From NCBI GenBank assembly GCA_963971225.1, contig OZ020269.1, positions 30,731,783 to 30,795,782 on the forward strand: DNA of 64,000 bases. Direction: 5' to 3'. The translations under genes and the position numbers were made by a program. The stretch comes from Melieria omissa (Eukaryota > Arthropoda > Insecta > Diptera > Ulidiidae). The notes beneath the pieces are model-generated. The model was not told the origin of the DNA. It worked only from the letters and a program-made list of their open reading frames with translations, and searched no databases. How positions within the stretch are numbered: position 1 is the first letter of the stretch; every line of letters starts with the position of its first letter. Positions 55,260 through 64,000 of the stretch are shown here, one piece after another.

Positions 55260-58200
55260 CAACCTTGCAATTTATTCTTCATACTACTACATACTTAACC
55301 CTTTCAGTGCAGGTTTTTACTGGGGAAAGTTACAATTTTCATTTTGTCGATTTAGACTTCTGTGTGGTTATAATAAAAACATTTCATGATATTTTGTTTT
55401 TATTTTATACCCGGACCCATTTTGTGAATAAAATTAAAAAAAAACATTTCACTTACAAATATTATTTTCTTTTATTATTATTTTCTTTTACTATTATTTT
55501 GTTTACTATGCAAAACACACACACATGGTTCAAATTTGCCTATCGACCTGAATGCAAGACAATTTATCAAAACAACAACAAATCATAATTTTTATCAAAT
55601 ATGTTGCGACATTTTGGATAGTATCCAAACAAAAGTTGTTCCAAGCAAAGAACACAAAAACACCAACACACTCACACGAACTGCGCCAAGCCCAAAATGA
55701 GCACAATGACTCTATACACACACACACACATTGAACAGCACTGCAGCATAAGCACAAAAGCCAAACCCCGACAAGATATCCGCAGACAATAACAATAACA
55801 AGAAACAGGACATCACAAAGAACGACACAGGTCCTTTCAGTTAGTGTTTGCTTTTGTTGCATTGTTGTGTCAAAATAAGTACGAGAAGTTATTATTCCAT
55901 GGAAATCTACTGGAAATGCACAAAGCAACGAGTTAGTTGGTTGTTTTGTTGTTATATACAAAAGCTGATTTACATACGTAAATCATTTACATATGCAAAT
56001 AATACAAGAAATTACAGTGTGAGAAGCCAAAAGCGATATTGAATGAATATACAATTCAACTATCAACCATGACCGTATATCATGTCAGAGAATCGACAGC
56101 TAGACTCCCATGAAATTAGCCTTTTGGCGCATTATTTCTCTTCCAGACAGACTTGTAATTCAAATAAATTGTGACTCGATTTTTGTCTACTTGAAAACTG
56201 CTTTACAGTCGACTATATTTTGCACGTCTGCTCCATCTGGACAAACCAAGTGGTGAAAGAGTTGCTTCTGCTCGATCTTTGTTCTACGAATTTTCTCGCG
56301 AAAACTCGGTTCGCTAAGGCTTCAATGTCCATTTGAACGGATTGGATAAGTCAGTGCGATTTCTCAACTAGTTGAATGGAACAGGACTGAATCTGACGAC
56401 AATCTCCAGTGATGTCAAATCTTTTAAGCCCAGCTAGTAGCCCTCAACTATCTGTTTATTACAAAAAATGTGAATGGCAAATGTCGTTTTCAAATAGTGT
56501 TGGACTGAAAAGTTGTGTACGGAACCTTCCCCTTAAAAATCGTATCCTATGTGTGCTACTGCAAAGAGATCATCAAACGTCCTGGTTGACGGTAGCGTAT
56601 AGTTTAAAGTGCAGAGCAGTCGTATGAAAGAAGATGCACGATTCCTCCTCATCTTCGCAACAATTACAGTTTCTAATTGTCTAATTGTAAGTCTAAGAAT
56701 TGGGCGCGTTTGTTCAAAACCCTGTTTCTTTAAAATAAAATCAAAAAGTAATAATTTTGTATTTTTCCATAAATATTAAATAGTTTTTATTTGATAAAAA
56801 CATATTTATACAAAATTCATTTAACCTGTTTTAAGCTAAAATGGATCAAAAGTAAACTAGCTCCAGAACTCTAGCAAAGAGGTCATCGGATTAGAAAATT
56901 AAGAACTGGGTGTGCGAGATATTTGAATAAACCCTTTGAAATGTGTATGTCTTTGAGATTTTAAAGTCCTTAAATGATCTCTAGTTTCACCCCGAAATCA
57001 ACATTTTAATGAATCTCGACGAAAGTGTTTTTTGTCGCATGTAATCAGACTAGTTAGAGCAAGTCCAATCATACTTGCAACTTTGTTTATAGTGCAAATC
57101 TCATCTTAAAACTATTCCTGTTGATCAGTTCAAACTACTCGCTTGTGTATCAGATATGACAATTGCACCTGTTCACGGTCATTTGTCGAACCATTAGTGG
57201 AGACTCGTGTTAATTGCACTTTTAGGTCCCAATCGTCTTTGGTTGGTCGATAAGTGCGTATAGACTTCCGCTAATTGTTGTTCCAATCTTCCCTGGTTGA
57301 TCAACCCGTCGTTTAAGACTCCCGCCGCTGACAGTATTGGCATCTCGAAATGGTTAAGACAGTCTTCGAAATCGCGCTCAGCATCAACTCGAGACCAGCC
57401 TTCGGTGCGTACCTCATGTATTCCATTATTCCTCTGTAGGGTCTATGATGGTAAGGTAAGACTTCCCATCCACAACCTACCACCATAGCTCACTATGAGT
57501 GCCACTATCGGTACTTACAACCAGCAGACAATGTGCGGCTGCATTCGCCATTTTCTTCCGAACATCCTTCTGACCAAATTCTATTTGCACCGATCAAGCA
57601 AATTCGCATGAAAAACTCATATACAACTTTTTCTAAATCGAATATCAAATAAACCTTTTGGTAAAACTTGTAAACAATAATTTTTGCTTTCAGTTTTAGA
57701 TTTCAGTTATTGAAAATTGTAATAAATGTCAACTGAAATAATAAAACCTTGATTCGTTCCACGTAACTTATTCATAGTTTGTTGAAATGTTGAGAAACTG
57801 TTCAATGCGATTTTATTGTTGCACAATTTGGTTATTGCTTGCAGGCAACAATGCTCGACTATACGTAAACAATTTCTCAATATTACTTTTGATTGAATTT
57901 GCTCAACGGCCAACTTAATGCGAGCAGAAAACAGGAAAAGCAAAAAAACGAGAAGTTGCATGTACAAATATAATTGCAAAAAATGTTGATTTCAATGATG
58001 GTATCTACAAATAACAACAAACCAAGGCAGGTAAACATTAGCTACATTGGCTATGGACAAATGTTGAAGGTTGAGCAAATGTACGAAGGAAGCTAAAACT
58101 ATAACAGAAACAATTTCCAGAAACACCCAACAAATGGTGAGAATTAAAGTTGCCTTCGGTAGCGACAAGCTAATGTTTTTGGCCATTTAATAAATCTATT

Positions 58201-59115
58201 TTTTTTTTTGCACAGTGGGCTTGATTACTTTTACTACACTGAAACTATGGTTTGCGGGTTTTGACATATTTAAAAAATCTTGAATGAAGGTCCGTTCAGG
58301 TGGTAATGGGTTCAACAAAAAATCAATCTTTATAGGAATAACTTTACAATAGGGAAATGAAACTCTGATGACCAGAATTAAGTATCTCAGTTAATTGCCA
58401 GGTGATCCTTGGTGGCTTCTTAACCGAACAGTAGAAATAAAGAAGAGGCAACACTATACAATTAACTTAGAATAATCTTAAACCACTAAATTAAACCACT
58501 TTGAAAATGACTTTAGTACACTCGTTTTAAATACTTTGACCCTCATTTGAGGTTAAAAAGTAGTAAGAAACTCTGTCAGGAACTTTCTTGTACTTGCCTC
58601 AAGTGTTATTTACAATCAAGGACACAATTTTGCAAAGTTTTCTTGCGATTAATAAAATGTAAAATATGAAAATATAAAAATATAAAATTAAATATAAAAT
58701 ATTAAATAACCACAAACAAGACTACGTATTACATTTATTCTAAGTCCCATCGGTATTCGTGGCATCTAATGAAGTTAAGTTCTACAAGGATCTCTGTCAG
58801 AGTTCTTCCAAAAACTGACTTCCAAAGACCGTATTTTCAGTTACAGTTCACAGTTCCTCACAGTTGTGAGGATTAAACGATCCAGATTAAAATCACATAC
58901 ACAAATTACAGAAAATGCAAAGCCAACTTAGTTTTTTAAATATAAAACGTTTTGATTTCGATAGATAATATTCAAGTAAAAAAGTTATGAAAAAACAGCT
59001 AAAAGTAATGACAAATTTCAAAATATTAGAAGTACAAACAAAATTTGGCCGAAAACGTCCCAACGTAGGTCTACGGTTAAGCTACTATGTCCTAGAAAAT
59101 TCTATACTGAACCAA
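55260..59115. other. Long non-coding stretch, probable intron
   Basis: AC-rich simple sequence at about 55,660-55,735; a solitary family-1 MITE end at about 56,979; a GC-balanced patch at about 57,200-57,560 with no readable domain. No gene supported. Confidence 0.4.
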
Positions 59116-59120
59116 ATTAA

Positions 59121-59638
59121 CCCTTCGCTGCATGGCATTGCATATATGCAATGTTAACTTTTCATTGATCTGTAGACTATTCTATTCACCCTTTTACAGT
59201 TATTTATTCTTCAGTTGTGTCTTTTATGTTAAAACATTTGATTACTAACGGAATTTTGCGAATAATGTTGAAAGTATGTTCAAAAAAATCGAAAAAGCAA
59301 CAAGTGTTTCGATTTGGTGAAATAATTTTGGTTATTGATGGCGATGGTAATATGGCGATCGCCGTCGCTCAGCTGTTTAGTGCGTTGAATTACGAGTATT
59401 TAGTGACGTCTGACCTCAGATCGACTCCCCGTAGTAGCCAACACTAAAAAATAGATTAACCCGACTTTCATTTCGGCGGTAGCGTTCTAACCAGGATACG
59501 GAAAATGTCCGCAGAACTTCTTTCATAGATACAGGAATTAAACAAAATTTCATTTTTACCATCAGAACTTAACAAGCAACAAGAATTATATAACAAAAAT
59601 GTTTTTTCTTCACGGAAATTAAATCATGCAGCGAAGGG
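59121..59638. mobile_element. piggyBac-like MITE, 518 bp
   Basis: TTAA at 59117-59120 and 59639-59642. Perfect inverted ends CCCTTCGCTGCATG and CATGCAGCGAAGGG. CCC...GGG termini with TTAA duplication are the piggyBac signature. The core has a 76-codon open frame (59217-59447) without recognisable transposase residues. Confidence 0.87.
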
Positions 59639-59644
59639 TTAATC

Positions 59645-60415
59645 AACTTTTCTTTGGTATTGATCTGTGTTGACTCTTCCACATAAACATCCGCACAACT
59701 CTCAACTTTTTGAGAAAAAAACCCAAATGTGGAAGTGATTTGACTTAAGTCTGAATTAAGCTCCTCTAGTCCAAGACTAACCCAGGTATACATTCCAAAA
59801 TGACAAAGTACTAATTTTTAATTGAAATAGAAATAGTAAACTCACTAACGAGCAATGTAATAATTTTTCATTTTACTAAAATGACAAATATTTTTTTTTT
59901 TACAAAAACCAAATATCCGCGTCGTATTTCTTCGCAGCCCCAAAAAAATTAAGTCTGCAATATTTCATTTCATAATTACTCAGTTTCTGATGTCACACAG
60001 GCCAACACTTAGTTAGCTTTGCGTGCAATTTATGAGCGCATTTCTTGTCGGCCGTTTGCCAAAAACCCAACAACTACAACTTTGAAGTGTGGCTGCCAGC
60101 ACAAAGTGTATGCGATACAAATTTGATTTGGGTATACGAAATGCTTGAACTAATTTCGCTGCCAAGCCGCTTCTCACTTTGGTTGTTGGCGGAGCTCAGA
60201 CAGGCAGTGGTTGGCGGACGCCAAGCGCACCCAACCAACATTGGCCGCGCCGAAATGAGCAGACAATACATAGGACAAGTCATGGGCCTCCATCACAATA
60301 TCCGATTTGTGTAGAGTGCTACAGTTAACTTACCCAGTTACTGAGTTGAAGTAAAATTTATACAATTCAAGTTTAAAATCAGTTTGCTAATAACTTACAT
60401 AGTGTTGAGTGGACA
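59645..60415. other. Non-coding stretch with a GC-richer patch
   Basis: About 60,030-60,310 is more GC-rich than its surroundings. Open frames on both strands there have no features that I can support. Confidence 0.35.
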
Positions 60416-60421
60416 ATTTAA

Positions 60422-60604
60422 TTAGTGACAATTTAATGCTACATTCGCCATTTTTTTATCTCTTAGAAGTTCTTTGTTCACCCAAAATGTTTTCCCATGT
60501 TTTTTTTCATTTTTTAACCGTTTAGGTCTTTTTTTTAGGTCCCTCTTCATCAATGGCCAGAACTTCTCGATGGTTCGTATTTGTTCATAATTTGGAGGAT
60601 TCAT
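60422..60604 (-). pseudogene. Tc1/mariner-like (IS630-group) transposase fragment with the DDE-motif glutamate region
   Basis: The minus strand reads MNPPNYEQIRTIEKFWPLMK then RDLKKRPKRLKN. The NPPNxxQxRxIExFW pattern is the block that carries the last catalytic acid in IS630/Tc1-type transposases. Only about 60 codons are readable and no partner blocks are found nearby, so it is a fragment. Confidence 0.68.
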
Positions 60605-60861
60605 GTTTTTTTTTTAATTTATAATATTCTCCTCATACATCTTAATAATAAAAGGAATTACGATATTAGTATTAACTGATGCTTTTCAGTAGGTATCAAA
60701 AGAAGAAATGCTTATCTGAGGGTGTGAGAATAAATTGAATGTTAAATGGATAATTAAATGGGATGGTTTTAAAATGTCCGCAAATTTTATTTTGTAGGAC
60801 TCACAAAAATTGCTCAACATTGTCAATAACTCTAATACAATTTTACTATTATTTCTTTTAG

Positions 60862-60900
60862 TGTGTCTCTTACAAATAAATCTTCTACCGCCTTGAGAGG
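60862..60900 (+). other. metro: 5' UTR part of the MAGUK first coding exon
   Basis: A good acceptor (pyrimidine-rich tract ending TTCTTTTAG) at 60860-60861 places the exon start at 60862, 39 nt before the ATG. This means at least one non-coding exon lies upstream. Confidence 0.6.
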
Positions 60901-62589
60901 ATGACAGCTGAAGTTATGGCGGCAGAATCAAATTGGGATCCGGGTAAGTTTACCAAATTTATGTTCATAAAAATACAATTTTGAATTTTTGTTAATTTAG
61001 GTTTGTTTTAAATTTTTTATATTTAACATTGAAATAAATAGATTAAATAAATAATAAGAAATAAATAAGTTGAAAAAATAAAAAAAAAAAAAAAAAAAAT
61101 GGATAAATAAATAAATAATAAATACTAAATTCTCAATACTAAATACTAATTACTAATTACTAAATACTCAATACTAAATACTAAATACTAATTACTAATT
61201 ACTAATTACTAATTACAAATTACAAATTACTAATTACAAATTACAAATTACTAATTACAAATTACAAATTACAAATTACAAATTACTAAATACTAATTAC
61301 TAATTACTAATTACTAATTACTAATTACTACTTACTAATTACTAATTACTACTTACTAATTACTAATTACTAGTTACTAATTACTAATTACTAGTTACTA
61401 ATTACTAATTACTAATTACTAATTACTAATTACTAATTACTAATTACTAATTACTAATTACTAATTACTAATAACTAATTACTAATTACTAATTACTAAT
61501 TACTAAATACTAATTACTAAAAACTAAATACTAAAAACTAAATACTAAATACTAAATGCTAAATACTAAATAATAAATAAGTAATAATTACACTGTGCAT
61601 GAAATTTACCCTCAAAAATTCAGACATGGGGGGACCTACAGAGCCAATCCAGCCAATCCAGCCAAACGGCTGGTAGATCTCAACTCAGTATACCTATAGA
61701 AAGCCGCTCTGTAGGGCCCCCATGTCTGAATTTTCGAATTGCACAGTGTTATTAAATAATAAACAATAAATAAATTATAATTTATAATAGATTATTAAAT
61801 AAAATATTAAATTGTAAATAATAAATAATTAAAACAATTTTCTTAATTATAAATTAAAATAAAATTATTAATTTATTGAAACCTATTTCATCAAATTAAT
61901 AATTTTTTTTCAATTTTGGTTTTCTATACAATTAAGTTTTATAAAAAATATAACAAATTAAGTTATTCTGTATTCTTCATTATTATGAATATGTGTGCAA
62001 CTTTAATGTAAAATGTCCCTCTTCGACTCGACAGCACTTTCCAAACTCATAACATCCTTAAAGGAAGCGGAAAATCTTTCCAATGACCAAGAAATCGATT
62101 TTCTAAAAGCTTTACTCGAGTCCAAGGAGCTCAATGCGCTGGTCAATGTGCACACCAAGGTGGCCAAAGTGGGCCGTGACGATCGCTTGGCGCCAGTGCT
62201 ATCTACATCCGGACAGGTTTGCAATGCTTTTCCTGCCATTAGCTGCAATTTCCGCTTCAATAATGCAATTTTCTGCTCCCGCTTCCCACAGATTCTGTAC
62301 GAAGTGTTGGAACAATTGTCGCAGCGTTGCCACTTGAGCGATGACTGCAAGGAGGCATTTCACTTGCTGCAGGAACCGCATTTACAGGTATGCACCATGT
62401 CGTCATGGCATCACAGCCCTCAACTGACTACACAATTTTTGCATTTTCATTTTGCAGAGCCTTCTGTACGCGCACGATGCCATCGCCCAGAAGGACTTTT
62501 ATCCACATCTGCCGGAAATACCCGTCGAAATGGACGAAGACGAGGAAACCATTAAAATAGTACAACTGGTGAAGAGCAATGAGCCTTTG
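60901..62589 (+). CDS. metro: MAGUK scaffold protein, MPP7/metro type: N-terminal L27 exons (continues beyond window)
   Basis: Four coding exons are visible: 60901-60943, 62035-62216, 62292-62387 and 62458-62589. All have GT-AG borders (GTAAGT, GTTTGC, GTATGC, GTAAGC donors) and phases that join without a break, giving 151 codons. The protein starts MTAEVMAAESNWDP and enters an L27 domain (about residues 16-70, SKLITSLKEAENLSNDQEID). A second L27 follows (about 76-122, ILYEVLEQLSQRCHLSDDC). It then continues with LPEIPVEMDEDEETIKIVQL, LVKSNEPL, the linker just before the PDZ domain in MPP3/MPP7-class proteins. The PDZ, SH3 and guanylate-kinase-like domains must lie past 64,000. In flies this class (menage a trois) works with Lin-7 and Discs-large at synapses and junctions. 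Family certainty is high; the choice of metro over other MPP-like genes rests on the linker and is moderate. Confidence 0.82.
61107..61575. repeat. 7-bp minisatellite (ACTAATT)n in the MAGUK intron
   Basis: Some 460 bp built mostly of ACTAATT, with ACTAAAT, ACAAATT and ACTCAAT variants. Begins after an A-run and AAATA-rich sequence. It lies wholly in the intron between the first and second coding exons. Confidence 0.92.
61590..61749. mobile_element. Short palindromic MITE (CACTGTGCA ends)
   Basis: Left end reads CACTGTGCATGAAATTTACC, then AAAAATTCAGACATGGGGG, then CCTACAGAG. The reverse of the right end reads CACTGTGCAATTCGAAAATT, then CAGACATGGGGG, then CCTACAGAG. The arms are about 50 bp, so the element could fold into a hairpin. 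It is next to the minisatellite, in the same intron. No clear target duplication. Confidence 0.75.
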
Positions 62590-63374
62590 GTAAGCAATAA
62601 CCAGTCAATTCGTCATGTCAATTCAATTGTCAACGTCATCCGCATTGTCATTGTCGTCATAACTATCATCGTCAGCATCGTCAAATCATCATTGTGCGCC
62701 GCTGTCCGTTGGCGCGCAATTCATGCGGCATTCCTGCACTCACCCACCCACCCGCCTATGGTCGCTGTACTCATTGTTCTATCCTTTTGCTTTTGCTGGC
62801 GTAGTTGTAGTGTCGCTCTTGTGGGCACTTTGTCACGCATTGTCCACACAACAGCAGCGGCACCGTGTCTGTCCATCTTCGCCTATCGTCTCGATAAAGC
62901 GGTGTCTCTGTATTTATTGCTTCCTTGACACCACTTGTTTTGTTCATCTTGACTTTTGTTTTCATCCAAGTTTATTTTTTATTTCTTCATCACAACAAGC
63001 AGCAGTTGCTTCCGAATGCGCCAAGATCCAACCCAATCATGTTGCGATTGATCTACCAATTAGTCAAGAATATGCCTCGTCAATTAGCATCAACTTCAAG
63101 TAGCTTCAAAATTTACTATCCTCTGTCGAATATTGCTGCTCCTTGTACACATTGCTGTCGCTTCTGCTGCGTTCCCACTTCGAATCCAATTCATTTCCAT
63201 GTACCTCATTGACTGCGCGTAGTGTATGACGACAACTCGCTTCACTTCATAACTACGAACTATATTGAATATTATGTACCGAACAACAACCACAACAACA
63301 ACCAATCACCAATTGTGTAATCATGTGTTACAAATTCCGATTTTCAAAATTGTACTATTTGAATTTAATCACAG
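62590..63374. other. Intron of the MAGUK gene
   Basis: Starts GTAAGC at 62590. No coding features supported; open frames here are on GC-balanced intronic sequence. Confidence 0.6.
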
Positions 63375-63404
63375 TCAGGAGCACAAAGTGCGGAGCCAAT
63401 TGTT
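63375..63404 (+). other. metro: Candidate 30-nt microexon of the MAGUK gene
   Basis: Bounded by an acceptor (TTTAATCACAG) and a strong donor (GTAAGT at 63405). It is 30 nt long, open in the phase required by the preceding exon (phase 0), and would add SGAQSAEPIV directly before the PDZ domain. Not proven to be used. Confidence 0.5.
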
Positions 63405-64000
63405 GTAAGTAAATGTCCCTTTACGAATCAATGTACACGAATTTGTGTCTGCACCCACCATTTACTTGTACTCGCTTGCATATACTTCCATACGAACACA
63501 TACATAACTATCTACTCGTACACCTGTACATAGACCCACCCATACATACACGAAAACAAACACCCCGGCATGGCGACATGTCATCGTTTGGTTTCTAATG
63601 CATTCGTTGTGCTTTGATAACTTGATCAGGATTTTCACATTTCACCAATTTTCAAAATATACCATTAAAAAAACGAGTATACTTTTCTTTAAACTTAAAT
63701 ATTCACTTTCGTATTTTTTCGAAAACTTCAAACTATTCTAAGGACCAAAAAAAAAATGTATTCTTGCAACCATAGAGGGTTCAGACGTCCACAAACATCA
63801 TGGATCCATATGGATACCACATAGCGAAAGGGTTAATTAAATCAAATTAGACCCTTTCAGCTTTCAATATTCAAGGCTTCAGTGCCACTAATGATGTCGA
63901 ATGTCACAGACAACTCATCAAGTTGATGAGTTATCTGTGGTATCATCATTAAACAATTCTTTCTCCTAAACAATTGTTCCTCCTAAAAATTCTTCTAGTA
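63405..64000. other. MAGUK intron (continues)
   Basis: No further exon recognised. A GAAAGGGTTAATTAA motif at about 63,826 resembles a piggyBac-type right end, but no partner end is visible. A perfect-looking hairpin lies at 63,890-63,950. Confidence 0.5.
63890..63950. repeat. Imperfect palindrome / hairpin
   Basis: Arms CACAGACAACTCATCAA (63905-63921) and TTGATGAGTTATCTGTG (63923-63939) pair with one mismatch. After a small gap they are extended by AATGATG and CATCATT. Confidence 0.75.

Noticed and set aside
55530..55961. 143-codon minus-strand open frame rich in Cys and Val
   Set aside because: It is the translation of AC/GT-rich simple sequence; hydrophobic stretches arise from that composition.
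57200..57560. GC-balanced patch considered as an exon
   Set aside because: No open frame with plausible splice borders or family motif.
59217..59447. 76-codon frame inside the 518-bp TTAA element
   Set aside because: No transposase signature; likely chance inside a non-autonomous element.
63820..63850. GAAAGGGTTAATTAA considered as the right end of another piggyBac MITE
   Set aside because: No matching CCCTTTC left end with TTAA within reach upstream.
1..64000. CRISPR arrays, bacterial operons, rRNA and tRNA genes
   Set aside because: The window is eukaryotic; the tandem repeats are micro- or minisatellites, and no cloverleaf or rRNA sequence was recognised.

Overview
This is a eukaryotic window from a higher fly (Diptera, Brachycera), most likely a tephritid-like fruit fly. 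The evidence is very AT-rich flanking DNA, compact TATA-driven genes with AATAAA signals, short introns with GTAAGT donors, one recognisable insect MAGUK gene, and many decayed fly-type DNA transposons. The species assignment is inference.

Bases 1-5.7 kb are a repeat graveyard. They hold two non-LTR retrotransposon remnants, an inverted-repeat (fold-back) element, and a 1,960-bp hAT-type element inserted into the fold-back element with an intact 8-bp target duplication.

Bases 6.7-47 kb carry the main content: twelve small genes for secreted proteins. Eleven are intronless and one has a single 101-bp intron. Each has an N-terminal signal peptide, a TATA box about 50-195 bp upstream of the ATG, and (checked in eleven) an AATAAA signal shortly after the stop. 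Nine have Gly-rich bodies. Ten contain an R-X-X-R furin-type site shortly after the signal peptide, usually followed by Q, G, H or D, so they look like secreted precursors (signal, pro-region, basic cleavage site, mature chain). Orientation is mixed: six genes on + (6.8, 10.9, 15.5, 22.7, 28.6, 33.9 kb), one on - at 29.5-30.0 kb convergent with its + neighbour, then + at 37.9 kb, three on - (38.7-39.4, 40.0-40.4, 43.4-43.9 kb) and + at 46.3 kb. Sequence similarity marks at least three paralogue pairs (6.8/10.9, 22.7/40.0 and 43.4/46.3 kb). The function of the array is unknown. The ideas offered here (host-defence peptides, structural or cuticle/egg/silk-like proteins, propeptide signals) are hypotheses.

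Bases 47-64 kb contain no further intact small genes. The right end holds the first coding exons of a membrane-associated guanylate kinase of the MPP7/metro type (two L27 domains; the PDZ, SH3 and GUK parts lie beyond the window). It has an upstream non-coding exon of unknown position, for which an exon-like segment ending in a strong donor at 48,937 is a candidate. Its first coding intron contains a large 7-bp minisatellite, and a possible 30-nt in-frame microexon lies at 63.4 kb.

The DNA between genes is seeded with non-autonomous or broken DNA elements: hAT-like MITEs with perfect target duplications, TTAA-flanked (piggyBac-like) elements, an internally deleted 608-bp mariner-type element, several transposase fragments, inverted-repeat MITEs, tandem duplications and microsatellites. 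No CRISPR, rRNA or tRNA gene was recognised.
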